NCBI GenBank assembly: GCA_003427395.1
Contig: BFEA01000457.1
Location: 494,739 to 558,738, forward strand
DNA length: 64,000 nucleotides
Reading direction: 5' to 3'
From: Chara braunii
Lineage: Eukaryota; Streptophyta; Charophyceae; Charales; Characeae
Shown here piece by piece: positions 21,133-34,428 of this stretch (positions are counted from its first letter, which is position 1; each line of letters opens with the position of its first letter). The notes under the pieces were generated by a model that saw only the letters and a list, made by a program, of their open reading frames with translations, was not told the origin of the DNA and searched no databases. The position numbers were made by a program, and so were the translations under genes.

Positions 21133-23424
21133 ATGATGTCCGAAAAAAAACTGCTCATGGTGCGCGGCATGGCATGTTGCAAGGCTCGATGTTGTTACGA
21201 TGTGTCGCCTGAGGAAGTGCGAAAGGTTAGACAAGGACTGTACATTAAGAATCCGGTAGAACGAGCTGAGTAGTGGATGAAAAGTATTAAGGATTCCACA
21301 GTAAATGAGGGTACACAGAAACGTATCTGCCCTGTGGAGTCGGAACGTTCGATGTGCATCAAGGCGTACTGCAATGTACTCGGTGTCTCGCGTAATACAT
21401 TTTACAGCTACAAAAAGCGTTTCGACAATGGCTACGTGCGTTTCGAGCATGGCCTGACAGGAAGATATCGACCAACCAATAAAACGGTCGCCATGCTTGC
21501 CAACATGAGAACGTTCATCGAGTGTCATGCGGATAGCATGCCGAATGAGGTGGCTAACCAAGGTGGGGTTTCCAGACTGAAGCTTCGACTCCCGGCTGCT
21601 TTCACGAAGAGATCAATTTATGAGTCCATCAAATCAGACTTTCTGGCCTGTGGCCTCGTTCTCATGTCTGAGTCCAACTTTTATGAATTGTGGCGGAAAC
21701 ACTTTTTCCACGTTTCCCTCGCGCAGTCTAACACGTTCACAAAGTGCGTCGTCTGTCATGAACTGAAGGAACGTATACAATATGTTGCTCTTCCTCGAGA
21801 TCGAGAACAAGCTCGAGAGGATATGCAAGCTCACCAAAGGAGGCAAGTTGAACACAGATTGGACTACAGTCGAACGAAAACTGATTCGATGGTTCGACTG
21901 AACGAGCGTTTGTGTCTCATCATTGATGGCATGGATCAGAAGAAGACAACTATCCCCCATATTGGTCAAGCAAACTACTCGAAAACACTTAGGGACGAGA
22001 TGATGATGAAGAAGAATCTGACAGGTGTCATTGCACACGGTAGAGACCCTAGTATGTATGTATACACGTGGTTTCCATATTTCAAACACGATTCAAACAC
22101 GGTCACTACTTGTGTTATGAGAACCCTTGTCGAAATTCAAGGGAGCGGGACGCCACTGCCACCGTTTTTGCGCATTCAAGCAGATAATTGTTGGCGGGAA
22201 AACAAGAACAAGTACATATGTGCACTAGCTGCACTCTTGGTTAAGTTCAAAGTTTTCCAAGAGGTAGAAATAGGTTTCATGCTGGTGGGACATACCCATA
22301 CAGACGTTGACGCTACTTTCAGCGTTTTCTTAAAGAAATTGAAAGACATGGACGCTTATACTATGGACGAGTTCTTCGAGCTCATAGAGCAATCCCACAA
22401 AAAACCTCCCAAATGTATTTTTCTCGATACGATGGAAGATTGGATTAGTATAATAGACCCATGCATTGCGTCAGACATTACTGGTATTTCGAAACCGCAC
22501 TTGCTTAAATTTTTTATGATTGGAGATAATCCGGACATGTTGTACAAGGAGTTTTGCGATGACGACAACTGGTTGCCCGAGGAAGGTCCGATTTATTGGT
22601 TCAATCAAAACCCCGATGAGAGCTATGCAGGTCCTTCGTGGCCGTTTGACGTGCCTCATGTGCAACCCCTTCCTCAAAATTACTATTTAAATGACAAAAA
22701 TGGTGTTGTTCGATTCCACGAGTTGCTGGAGAGTAGGCGGTCGACTTGGTGCACTTACAATGACCATGAGGTGAGTAGGAGAGAAAGAGCTTTGTGTTAC
22801 TGGGAGGAGGTTATCAAAAATGGCGATGAGATCATCGCCGACGGGTTGTCCTCACAACCTCAGGAATATTTTTGGCTAAGACCACGGTTGCTCGAAAGCG
22901 ATCAAAAACCTTCTCCTCGCAGTGTCAACATCGACGACAGGGAACCCCTGTTTGTTAGACGAAGAAAAAATCGCCCGAAGACTAGTTTCGACCCCCTCGT
23001 GCATGTTGACGTGGGCACTATTCTTATCCTTCGCCCCTCCGAAGATGATCTGTCCAGCGGTGTGCCAATCTGGGTGGGCAAAGCTCTTTCTCGTGTGGTT
23101 GTTGATTATAATTCGCAGAATTATAATCAAGTGCTAGTGGAATATTGGGTGCCGACTGGGAGAGCAAAGTCGCTCGAACAACTGTATGAGAACGCATGGG
23201 AAAAACGATGGAAAATGACTGAGCAGACACAATGGCACGATGCAGACTCGATCGCTTTTGGTTGGGAGAGACCGGTCCGAGGTACAAGACCATTCACGAC
23301 TAGACTTGTCATTCCTTTCAGTGTTCGACTGAATGCTGAAGCTGCACTTCTGGATCTGAGTCCATCTGGTGAAGGGAGTGTAGATAAAGGGGACAAGAAC
23401 GATGAATGCACGTCCGCCCGATAG
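21133..23424 (+). pseudogene. DUF7869-like protein gene with one in-frame TAG
   Basis: One frame runs from ATG 21133 (Met-Met-Ser-Glu) to the stop at 23424, broken only by TAG at 21271-21273; the intact remainder from ATG 21277 is 715 residues. The N-terminus before the TAG has a Cys cluster (CCKARCC), then YIKNPVERAE. After it come a helix-turn-helix-like stretch (VLGVSRNTFYSYKKRF), a Cys pair in TKCVVCHELKER, and a core with LIIDGMDQKKT (about 21911-21940), RIQADNCWRENKN (about 22170-22210) and LVGHTHTDVDATFS (about 22280-22325). These spaced acidic/His motifs match my memory of the DUF7869 family, widespread in algae, protists and invertebrates with unknown function. They resemble an RNase-H-fold nuclease or transposase arrangement, but I infer that only from spacing. 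The TAG could be a CAG mutation. Confidence 0.65.
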
Positions 23425-23504
23425 AGTTGGGGAGATAAATTTTTAAAAATAACTGTTTGGACGGACGAGAATTCAGAAAGGAGCATATTATTTTTGCAAT
23501 GATT

Positions 23505-23891
23505 TTACAGAACAGTCTGGCTCTCTGCCTGATTGATTTCTCTCTGATCCATTCTGTGCGTGGCATTGGGCTAGATCACCTGAACTTACAGAATGATCTG
23601 CCCTCTGTTAGGTTCATTTTCTCAGAATAAAAGCAAGAAGAGACTAAGCCACCTAAACTTATAGAACAACTTAGACCTCCTCGTTCTGAACGAAATAAAC
23701 AGAAGGAAACCCAAAGTAAACAAGGCGGTCAAGGCACCTGAACCTACAAAACCCGCTTGGTCCCTTAAAAAGTCTAACACAGTCAGCCCTCTCCAGTCAG
23801 AGCAGTCAGGCCACCTAAACTTGTAGAACAACCTGACCCTCCATGCAAAACCACAATACTGGGTCTCCCCAAACTTATGGGGACTTCCCAG
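23505..23891 (-). repeat. Hairpin array, truncated RE2 LTR copy
   Basis: Hairpins with a shared loop (ACCTAAACTTATAGAACA on the + strand) and different stems: AGATC/GATCT at 23573-23599, CTAAG/CTTAG at 23644-23674, CAAG/CTTG near 23730-23760, GTCAGG/CCTGAC at 23805-23837, and CTGGG/CCCAG with an inner CCCC/GGGG at 23859-23891. A half hairpin remains at the truncation point. Confidence 0.75.
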
Positions 23892-26800
23892 CCTTAATGA
23901 CCCGGTCAACCTCATGCAACCTGCTTTCCGTCCTGCCCTTTCCCAGATGCAATCCCTTTCAACAGTCTGCCTTCACACAGTCAACAAAAGCTGGAACTGA
24001 GATTATTCGAAATATTCCTTTATTTAATTTGGTTTAAGTTCTGAAAGTCAGACAAAAAGTCAAAGTAGGGCTTCATGCCATATACTCAGTCAAAACATAG
24101 TCAAGAGTACAAATACTGGGTTATAACTGGGTTATAGAGGGGGAGCAATGGTTACCTTTCAGTTCCTTACCTCCAGAACTCCTCCTGAGTTCCGGCAGAG
24201 CTCCCGCAATCGGTGGGCAGACTCCCCACAGAGTCTTGCTGCGGTCCTACGGGTTGCAATCCGGCCTGCCGCCTTCCTCTCGTAACAGGATTAGACTGAG
24301 AGTAAGAAGGGTAGAAAAAGGGGTTTCAGACTCTCGAGATACAAGAGGGGGACAAACTCAACTCCTAGGAGAGGGCCTTGTTACCTTCGGCCTCCTGAGG
24401 GCCCCGCAATGGTGGCCAGTATACACAGCAGTCCGGTCAAACTGAAGTCACCCTGCCGAATAACCTCTTCAAACAAGCCTCCAACCGGCAACAGTACCCC
24501 TCCTACTCAACGAGCCTGTGGATGAGCAGCACGGCAGTAGTGCAGCGAAACGCTAGGCAACACGGAGAACCCGATCACCCCGCACAACAACTCATTGTCC
24601 CGCAAAGAACTATATGCTGCGCAAGTGAGACACTGGCAGCGTGGCAGCGGCGCAGTGCGGTTGAGGAAGTCCACGCATCCAAACACGGAGCGAAGAAGCA
24701 CACGGCCAGCTCACACCACAATTGAAACCCGCAGACTGTCGGCTCCCACCTCTTTTTGACCCCCGTCGTTCCTCCCGGACACACTGTAACTCTTCCTTGA
24801 ATGATTGTCACTTTTACATAAACAGGAATGGCAGCCCAGACTTAGCAGCGACTGTGCAGTAACTATTCAGGGAACGCAGCAACCGGCTGTACACAGCCAG
24901 AGTATGGTAAGAGCATGGCAATAACCATGATCAATCAACACCAGTCGCACTCATCGTAGTTCTTGCAACACCTGCGAGCGGCGAAGCCTGTTGGGGACTG
25001 CTGCCACTCACCAACAGTCGGGGCTTGTATACATGCGGAGCCAAATTTGGAAGCTCGCACAATCTGCCGGTGAACTCTCTCATTATCTCTGGCTATCCGT
25101 CCCTCCTACAACTGGAGAATCAACACCGTGGCTGATGCCTAGCCCGTTCTTGTGCCTACTGCACCCTGCTAGGCTGGCCGCAGTCTACAAGCAGCCTAGG
25201 CGCCTTACTGACGGAGCTGCCGACGGCTGTAGTCCATTGCTAGGACCAGATACGCCCCATGCGCAGACTACGGTAGGCCGATCTCCCTCCGGTTTGCGAC
25301 CCGTTCCTCTACAAAAATGGCGATCCTGAATCAGCGGTCCGATTGGTGGCATCTACCCAATGGAAATCTTATTGGCGAGCAGGTAAGTCTCCAACTTTTG
25401 GGCCCTGCCCTGTCGCTCATCCTCAAGCCCCCCCCCTTTACCTGAACTTATCTTGGTAAGTGCCCGTACCTGGTCGTTTGTGCGACCAGGTTTAGTCGGA
25501 ATCGTGGGTCATCTACCACAACCCTGGGAGAGCATCACGGCAGCGTCGACAGGCGCTTCTGAGGGAGAGCTTGCACGGCCAGCAGGTAAGTCTCCAGCCG
25601 CGCGGCCGGCCCCAAACCACTTCCTGTGGTGACGCAAAACAGACCGAATGAATCTCCTGCTAAAACACGGCAATATGCATCGCCATTTCCGAAGCTGCCC
25701 TCTCTTCCCATGCGCAGCCCATACCTCTCACACCGCAAACTCCACCTACTAACTTCCAAATCCGAGTTCACCGTCGGATTTACCCTACTTCCAAACCTCT
25801 AATTCGATCCTCGCCTCACTTGATTTCGTCAGGAATCGAGTGATATCGCGATTCTTCCCTCTCGTTACTGCGTTTTCTCGCCATTTCCCACGCATGTCTT
25901 CTTCACACTAATTCTAAATCTATTAATCCAACATCCCAACTAACCTCACTATCACACTCGTGATGCTAGAAAACCCCCGTTTACCACTTTATTCGACTTG
26001 ATTCGGTTAAGAATCAAGCGAGATTTCGCCCGCTCACTTCCATTCCCCTCTTCTTCCCCGACTTCATCCGCGCACCACCCTTCTTTGTTAGCTCCTAACT
26101 TACTAACTTTGAGTCAAAACTAACGCCGAAATCGGTTTCGTCCGACCTCTAAACCTCGGATTCGGCTCCTCCCTTCCCCAAATCTATCTGCCATTGAGGG
26201 AGATACACCCCTTCCCCCCTCCTTCTCACTCACTTCCGACCATCCCCGCGCGGTGCCTCCTTCACTAATCTTCTAAACCAATTCTACACACTCCCTGCTA
26301 AAACTAACTTCACTAACGACCTCGCCCTGTCTAAAACCCTCTTCTCCCCGTTTGAAACTGTCGAAAAACAAGCGCGGTGTGCTATTTTCTCCCCCACCAT
26401 ACTCGGTTTTCCCTCTCCGCCATAGCTCCCGCTCCTACTAACCTCCTTCCCCACCTACTTTCTACTAGTTCTGGACTCAGAAACGGGGTCGCCTGCCCCG
26501 GAAACCCCCACTTTCGTTCTTCACCCGACCGATTCTGCAAGGAATCACTCGAGCTATCCACCTCCCACTTCGCATATACCCGGCGTCAATTCCTGTCCGG
26601 ATTCACTCAACCTCTACCGTTTCCCGACTCCTCCCCGTTGTTGGCATCGCCCGCTATAGCGTTCTGCCCCCCTGCTCGCTCCGCTCTCTTTACTTCATCT
26701 CCCGTTACTGCGCCCCGGTCACCCTCCTCAGCTCGTCGCTCCTCGTCTGCCGCAATAGCCCGGCGCGCCTCAGTTCTTTCTTCACTCCCCGGGCTTTACC

Positions 26801-27286
26801 TAGCACGTATCACCCACTGGCTCGCCCAGGCTGGCCCGAGGCATCTCCACCCTCGTTGCGCATGCACCTTACGCGCCTTCCCGTCCCGGCTCATTCACCC
26901 CGTTGCCGATGCTCAACTACCTGCCGGTCGGCCCACTGCTGCTCGCACAGTGCAATCCGCCCTGCCTCCGCCACTTGCTACCGCCGAGCTGCTTGCCTCC
27001 TCCGCGCATGCACCCAGCGCATTCTCTCATCCCGGTTCATTCCACCGTACCCAGCCTCCCTTTTCTTGCTCGGCCTGGCTTACTCCTCCGGTACTCCGCA
27101 CACACTTTCGTCCGGGTACACTCCGCCCTACACACACCTCGCCTCTGCTTGCTCGGCCTGGCTCTACTCCTCCGGCCAGCGCCCCCCGATACTCCGCACG
27201 CATCCAACCCCCTTGCTCGGCCTAGGCAGGGTTGGCCACCCTTTCGGGTCCCCAGCGGGCAACCCCCCCACACAGGCCGTCCGACA
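23505..27286 (-). mobile_element. Truncated second LTR copy of RE2
   Basis: Closely matches 36190-40084 in the same orientation. On the minus strand it starts TGTCGGACGG at 27286 and is cut at about 23505, inside the loop of a hairpin repeat (TTACAGAACAGTCTG), losing the part that holds the 124-bp repeats and the promoter in the full LTR. The sequence left of the cut is the end of the DUF7869-like gene region. Several + strand ORFs over it (up to 282 codons, Pro/Ser/Arg-rich, open in three frames) are antisense to the LTR and look like composition artefacts. Confidence 0.75.
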
Positions 27287-29672
27287 ATTGAGGGCACGGG
27301 CCTACTGCAGGCCCACAGCACGGTTCCATGCGGTCCGCATATGCCGTGGTACCGCGGTGGGCCTCGCCATAGCGCCCCAGGCGTAGTCCGCCAGCTCGCG
27401 GGCCCTAATGGCCTGCTCACCTTCAAACCTCTCACAGCAAACGTGGGGGGCGGCCAGTACACCCGCCAAAGGCCCCGCCGCTGATATTCCTCCCTCGTCG
27501 TGGGTCAAAATACCCACCATCCCTCCGAAGCATCGTACGTTTAAGGTCCTCGACTGCCGTGACGACCATTAAGTCCGGCGTCATGTCCGGATTACGCAAA
27601 ATGTCGGAGCTTACAAGAATTTAATACAACAACTATTTAATATAAAATGCATATAGACGTCGGGCGTCCCGCTGTCCCGTGACGCCGTGCACGCCTAGCC
27701 AGCGCACAGTTGCCCCTCACCGTCAATACCCCACGCCGCCACGCGTGCTTCTCACCCTGACAAGAACCTATGCTTCCGCTCAGGCGCACGCCGTCAGGCG
27801 GGCGACACTGCACTTGCGTGACTTGCAAAAACCACGCTATTTGGTACGACAGTCTTCCCGAACCTTATTAAGCGACGTCCCCATCGCACCAAGTATTTCT
27901 ATTCAGCTAGAGTCTTCAGAAGAAGTGCATGATAACTCCCTCGAGTTTTCAACTTCAACTAAAACGGTCATCTAGTTGTATCAGCACTAGACCCTGTTTC
28001 CTTTAGACAATTCGTGCAGAAGTCAAAGGTGGAAAAATACCATTCAATTCTCGATCAAGGATAAGAATCTATAATAGTCGAGTAATCGGCTCAGCGCCAT
28101 CCAAAGCCAAACTCATGACTACAACACTTCCGGTCTCTTTGAGCGATGTTTTATCGCACCGGACACACTAATCATCTCACCACTGGCTACACTCGGGCCT
28201 AGTGGTGGGTCAAATTTGAGGACCTCAATCTTCAAGTAGACTCTTTTCCTTTCACCCATCAATTACTCACGCTCAACCGATCTGTACACTCTTGTACAAG
28301 CTCTCTCCCAAAACAACTCATTGTGGGGTTTAATCAGACACCCCAATCTTTCGACTAATTTAGAAGATTAGGGTGTTTGACTTTATCACACGTACCACAA
28401 ACGTACCTTATGAGCAGGGCCCCGTTAAGCCGAGTCCCACAAGGCACTATCACCATTCAGGAGCCACTCATTTTACTAACTCACCAAAGGTATGGGCGGT
28501 GATATTCACTTAGTCTTTCAAAGAAAAAAAATCACCCCATTTCCCCATAAATCCAACCTTTATGAGTGACATCCTTCACTTTTGTCACACACTTTGTTAA
28601 ACTCATCCACAAGTTTTGCTCATTGAGCCACTCTCATAACTCTTTTTCAAACAGAACTCAACGCCACTTTCAATCAAGCTGATAGCCAATTGGAGGGCCT
28701 CATAACCAGGCCGATCCTTCCTGTCGTAGATGACGCTCCCACCGGCTATTAGCAAAAATTTTAGTTTCCCTCAAGGAGTCTTAATCATCAAAGTCCCTGT
28801 CACAGACTAGACCGCTAGTGGCCCATAATAAGTTGAGTAAAGGACTCATCCCCAGCCTTACCAACTTTTACGTGACTACGCAAGTGGGGATGCCGAATTG
28901 AACAGTTTTTTCCTTAACCCCTGCCATACACAGAACCACCGGGGACTCACAGCCACTGACCGGGTAAGGGCTTTCTTACCTGACAGGTTTCCCTGCTGCA
29001 GATGACACGCTTACTGGGAGTTGAGGCCCCCAGAGTGGAACTGCCAATTTGGCCGAGGATAATACTCTGACTCAAAAAAAAAAAAAAAAAAAATTCTCGT
29101 TAGGCCACCCCCTTCCTCTCAGGGGTGTTATAATAATTTTTAAGCCTCCTTTCATTCTGAAGGAGAATCACCCAAAAAAAATCTCAGCCATTCTCCCACT
29201 CATGGATGAATTTGTTTATAAAACCTTAAAACATTATTCACTTGACAATAAACCCCAAACTTTTGTCACGTCGCCCTTAGGCATAACCTCTCTCTTAATG
29301 TGATTTTCTGGACTCTTTGAACCTTCCAGAAATATCCCACAAATAATCACGTTTTCTTCACTTCACCATTAATTAAAGTAATACACAAAAAGACTCACAA
29401 GGCCACTCTGATGAGAATGTCAATGACAACAGAAACATGCACGATCCTGCAACCCAGGGGAATCAAAACTCACACCCAAAAAAATGGTTCCCAGAAGAAA
29501 ATCAGGTCATCTCAAGTCTCACATTCTTATAAATCTGAATTCTTCACAATTTCGTATCCCAATCAACAAGGTTGTATAGCGTATCAATTAAGTTACCCAC
29601 GCAAAATGATATCAAACGTTCCCGCAAAATTCGGCAGCGTCAACGTACAGACGACAACTTCTTAAGAGACCT
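27287..29672 (-). other. Non-coding 3' interval of RE2
   Basis: About 2.4 kb between gag and the second LTR copy with no pol-like ORF on either strand. It contains an A20 run at 29074-29093 (T20 in the sense of RE2) and a GGGCCT/AGGCCC inverted pair near 27299-27318. This is where protease, RT and integrase would be in a complete element. Confidence 0.5.
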
Positions 29673-31037
29673 TCACTCGTATCTAACAAAAGTTAAAGCC
29701 AGCTTCAAAAGAGGATAATCAGATCCAAAATATACGCACAACCCCAAAGGTAAAAACGCACCCTCGATATCAGAAATATATACAAGGGAGGACCTATGTC
29801 TCATGAAACTCATAGGTGTGGAAACAAAAGCAGCATAACTAGATAATCGCTCTTTAGTTCTATCATTTGAGCCTTCCGCGCTGTTACGACCTTTCAAGTG
29901 TCTATCTATTAGTCACTTAAGATCGCTAACACCATTCTTATCTAGGCGGACAATCTCATCCCTCAATTCCTTTCTTTGCCATCTTACATCTGTGAGGGGT
30001 ATGACCAGTCTCCCCACAACACCATATACTATCTTCGCCCACCGTTCTTGCCCCCTTCTATTCCTTCGTCCAGTTCGACTTACATCTGACGATGTTCCCT
30101 TGTCATCACACTCCTTATTAAGATCAGATGCAGCGTGCGGCAGAGTTATACCAACTTCTCCCTGAACCCTTTGCTCCTCTATTCCCCTCGTATTTGGGGC
30201 GTCGAACGTCCTCTCACAGATATGGGTTGCAACATTCCTCACTCCTGCCTGCAACTCTCTTCTCTCATTACCTGACTCATTCTTTTTCTTTTTGCCGCAT
30301 CTGTGATTTGGCCTGACGATCTCAACGCCCTTCTGGGTTCCATCTTTCTTAGCATCAGAGGTGCCTACTGCCGGATCATTCGACCCCTTTTCAAACTCAC
30401 TCTTCTCGCTATCCAACGCCTTCCTTCTTTTCCTCGCGTCCCTTAGAGTATGGCATAAGTACTGGTCGAAATCCTTCTATTCAAGGTTCTCTCGGATCTT
30501 ATCCCAGCCTAGTCTCCCCTCTGTTCCACGAATCAAATCTCGCTGTTCTGCATTCGTGAAGTTCATGAGGAAGACAAAGCATTTGTCATGTTCTGACAGT
30601 GCCCAGACCTTACGCGATGCGCGCTCATACTCTGCCAAGAAGTGCCCCACTGACACATAACTATACCGATCTATCTTCTCAAGATCGTCTTTGGTCAGTT
30701 GTTCCTCCCATAGTCGGTACTTATTCCACATGTCATCATAGAACTTCCTCCACGATGACCCCGCTCTTCTAACCAACCCACTGACTTCACCCTTCAAGCC
30801 TATACAAATATACTTTATCACTTCTTCCGGCATCTGTCCCTCACTCCCTTTGTAGTGGGACGCTATCTGTTCAAACTTGTCGAGGAAGTCAGAAACATGA
30901 TCGCCTTTGAAGAAGTCGATCTCAACCTTGGGTAGGTTGTCTCGTTCCCAATCCCGCCGTTCCAACAGAGAAGCGAGTTCCTCGGCCTTAATTTTTCCTT
31001 GAGAGTCTTCCATCTCGAGCTCCCTCGACCCCACCAT
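29673..31037 (-). pseudogene. gag: RE2 gag with two nonsense codons
   Basis: One minus-strand frame runs from 31037 to 29673, broken by TAG at 30479-30477 and TGA at 29915-29913. Capsid-like features: VEIDFFKGDHVSDFLDKFEQ, SWRKFYDDMWNKYRL and SVGHFLAEYERASRKVWAL, which align with the RE3 gag segments FHFCGERVSEWLEWVEQ, SWERFKEGMQRKYRL and IGAFVQEFKKKARKVHGI in the same order. The C-terminal half is basic (KKKKNESGNERRELQ, RTGRRNRRGQERWAK) and may bind RNA, but I see no CCHC knuckle. No pol frame follows. A particle from this element would need enzymes in trans; this copy is broken anyway. Confidence 0.75.
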
Positions 31038-33151
31038 CTGTTGGACAACAACGAGCGGCGTTAGGGTCGAGATTCGAGAGGAGCTACGTGACTAGATCAA
31101 ATATAAGACCTATCCCGCTAAGTTATTTCGACACTCCACTGAAGGAAACGCGCATAAGAATCTATCCAAAACAATGACGATACCGAAGAGAGTCTTTAAG
31201 TAAATATCCATCAAAAATAAAACACAAACATCCATCAATAAATCCTTCCAATCATAACTCAGGCATTAACCACTTATGATTGTCATTATCAAGGCAAGGC
31301 GCGATGTACATATGTCGCATAGGTGGATACTCCAAACACAAATACAAAATGCAGTACAACCCATGATAAATGACATATATTGATAACAAATAATTTCTAC
31401 ATGACAACACAATTTATCTGTAAGGGTTGTTACTGACGGACACAATATGCTTTATAAACAACCATATGAGCGCAACTCAACTGCCAGTTATATGCCAAGG
31501 TAACTCTCAATAACGTATTTCCGTATTCTATAATGCAGAGGCAGAACTGACAATGAGTAAATAACATTATACAATTGTTACCCCTTCAACTCTTAAGCAA
31601 AACATATATTACAGAGAGGCAGTGTAATCCTCATAAGATAACATCTCGACTCTTGAGCCCCACTCTAAAGATCAAGCCTCACCGCATCCCTCTCCGACTC
31701 CAGCGCTTGTACCTCACTGCCCTTATCATGGTCAAGTGGACAACCTCATTCATACTTATCAAGGGAACGAGGAGCGAACTCGCACCTTTACAAATATGGT
31801 GGCCCTGCTTAGCGAGAGACGAGTCAAGGTCGCTACCCCAGATCCGCTCTCACTAAGCAGTAGATGTTTCACCTGCCCATCACAGCCTTAGCGAGGTAGC
31901 AAGTCCTTTCCTCTTTTCTCAACAGATAATATAGTTACTCTCCCATCACAGGAGAGACAACAACACCCCACTAATGAACCAGGAATATAGTTCCAGCGTG
32001 GGTCTCACTATCAGTTTCGAGACTAATAACCGCTTCCTTAAGCCTCATCGAGGGAGTAACACTCAAGAATGCACTTCCGATGAGGACTAATTATACATGC
32101 CGACTAACCTCTCTTCGGAAGAACCACCTTCCATGGAAGCAAGCCACCCCATTCACCCCTGGTCCCATGCCAGACGTGGGTTTCATGCAGAATCTATGTC
32201 CTCGTGGAAGACAATCCATACATACGCCATCAATCAGACATCAAACAAAACACAACGAAAACACATATATAGAGATAACCAACCAACCAATCACAAATGT
32301 CATATATACATATATCACGTATAATTAGCACATAGGCCTCTCTTCGGATTAGCCAAACAGCTATCCTAGTGACCACTACTTCACGAGATTTATCGATAGT
32401 TAGCCAGACAGTCCGCAAGCGACTCAAATCATCACCAATTCACACTATCGAAGAGTCTAAGCATCGTACTGGCCGTAGTACCTATCGTATCACATCTCCA
32501 CCTAGGTTTAAAAAAATATTTTTACAATTTATCTCCCCACTTCTCACTTTATCAGTCATCCCCTCACCCATGCTGTTCTCGTATCCGCACCCTTTTCTAA
32601 CGCAGGGGTCGTATGACCAGCGGAGACGCTCCATCTTAACTTGACCATCCCCCAAGGCAGACTTAATACAACGATCACGTAATGAATCAATTAGCCTTGG
32701 GTTCCAATCATACGCATACTTAGCAATGTCAACGCCACCTTACTCATTCTTAGCCAAATCGAGCCCACAAAACATTACCCAAACTCATCAATCATTAAAA
32801 TCAAAGGGTCTCTCAACTTCATTTAATCGCATACTCATCAATGCTCACAGCGCATAGTCAAGGCGCTTATCTGCATCACTCAAACCCCACTCACGGAATC
32901 AACCCTCACTTCATACCTTATCCGCGACCATATACGGTCAACCATTCCTCCTAGCCTAGTCAATAGTGCAGAGGCGATCATTCTCCGCGGATTATCAACC
33001 CGCCTCGAATCAAGGCTTGAATTCGAGGGACCTCCAACGATAGTCAAAATATTAGCCAATCGCTCACACAAGTCTATCAACTTCTCATTTGCCTATTTCT
33101 CACTTTCATACCCGGATGTCATTCCACGAGGAACAACGATAGACAACCGTT
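31038..33151 (-). other. Leader of RE2 between PBS and gag
   Basis: About 2.1 kb without a recognised gene. Just after the PBS it shares a segment (GACATCCGGGTATGA) with the RE3 leader at 47228-47242, which supports a common origin of the two leaders. An AT-rich stretch with ATATATA is at about 32265-32320. Confidence 0.55.
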
Positions 33152-33170
33152 ATCCCCGGCAACGGCGCCA
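33152..33170 (-). promoter_or_regulatory. tRNA-Asp primer-binding site of RE2
   Basis: On the minus strand it reads TGGCGCCGTTGCCGGGGAT, the complement of the 3' end of plant tRNA-Asp, two bases inside the LTR end (CCGACA). It is identical to the PBS of RE3 and fixes the direction of RE2. Confidence 0.9.
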
Positions 33171-33561
33171 CCTGTCGGGCTCATCGGTCCGACACCGCAC
33201 ATGGCATCGCAGGACCCTCTCGGCCGCGTTACGCAGGAGTTGTTTTAAGTCCTTCGTCGCAAATACATATATGTGGAGCTTCCTTAAGCCGTTCTGGCCG
33301 TGTGCGCCAGCCATACCTCTCGCGAGCGCCTACGACAGGATAGGGCCAAGCGCGGCTCGTCGTCGGTCGACTAGGACACATCCCGCACACCCCACGCGCA
33401 CACCACTCTACGAACACAAGGACAAACACACACACACATACGCACAAACGATACAACCCAAACAACACAACACGAGTAACGCGACAACGCTCCTTGCCCC
33501 TTTAGTAGCCATCCCATAACCTCCCGATGTGGAAATTGGATAAGCACCGCGCACGAGGCTT

Positions 33562-33569
33562 AATATAAA
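33562..33569 (-). promoter_or_regulatory. Candidate TATA element of the RE2 LTR
   Basis: Minus strand GCGGTTTATATTAAG. The surrounding block (CCTTGCGTCCGCGCGGTTT) is conserved at the same distance from the LTR end in RE3 (46560-46580), while neighbouring sequence has diverged, which suggests a core promoter about 400-600 bp before the PBS. Confidence 0.45.
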
Positions 33570-34408
33570 CCGCGCGGACGCAAGGCTAACTCATACCGAC
33601 TCGCAATGCAAGCGTACACAAGCAGCCACAATGATGGCGTACTATGTAGTACCCCTACTCGCGTGGTCCTCGTTAACCTCGAGGGTCGCATTCGACACTC
33701 AAGTCTCGGCTGACACGCGCCTTGGGGGTTAATCTCTCGACGCTGGACAACCGCCAAGCGCGGTTGAAGATCACACACCCTCTTCTGCGCTCTGTGCAGA
33801 GTGGGTTGTACACAGGTTCATACCTGTGGTGGCAGTCGTTTCTTACTGCCCTGGAGATGAGCCCCACTCCAAGCCTGGGCAAAAGTCAAGGGGTTTGACT
33901 TTGACGGTTGCCACAGACTACAACGTCCAACTATAAAAATTAACAAGCTAAATCATCCAATAAATAAATAAACATCCCACCACTTATATAACACTTCAGA
34001 ACTCGAGATAACAATAAAGGAACGAGGAAACATAAACCCATCAGGTTTGCAGATCGTGCGACACATGGTTGCCATTCTCACTGCCTCCAAAGTATAACCT
34101 GTATACCGAGCTTCAGAATACTAACCTGCATAAAACACAGGCACACACAATAGCCACATTGTCATACACCAATGTGGTCAACTTTGTTGTTCCCTGTAAC
34201 TCACACCACGCCTCACACACCCAAGCCCCAGTCATAGTCAAGATCTCCATAAATCTCATACGTTCTTTATAATGACCATTAAAAGAAGTCCGATTATCAC
34301 TTTCAAAGAAACATATCAAGTCCCAGGGCTAAGGCAATCGAGTTGAGGTACAGGTATGAGCAAAGTTGTGTCGTGAGCCGACAAGTTGGCGATTAACCAA
34401 CCGACTTG

Positions 34409-34428
34409 TTATCAGTGATAACAAAAAA
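34409..34428. repeat. Conserved palindrome TTGTTATCA-G-TGATAACAA
   Basis: A near-perfect palindrome with 9-bp arms and a one-base centre. The RE3 LTR has CTGTTATCA-C-TGATAACAG at the corresponding place (45657-45675), so the outer and central bases differ but the arms are kept complementary. Confidence 0.75.

Noticed and set aside
26377-27225. Long Pro/Ser/Arg-rich + strand ORF (282 codons), and its counterpart at 38968-39960
   Set aside because: Three overlapping frames are open at once, they are antisense to the LTR, and the similarity between copies is only that of the LTR DNA. This is a low-stop composition effect, not a gene.
29074-29093. A20 run as the tail of a LINE or processed retrocopy on the + strand
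   Set aside because: No ORF or target duplication next to it, and it lies within the non-coding interval of RE2; an isolated homopolymer is the simpler reading.
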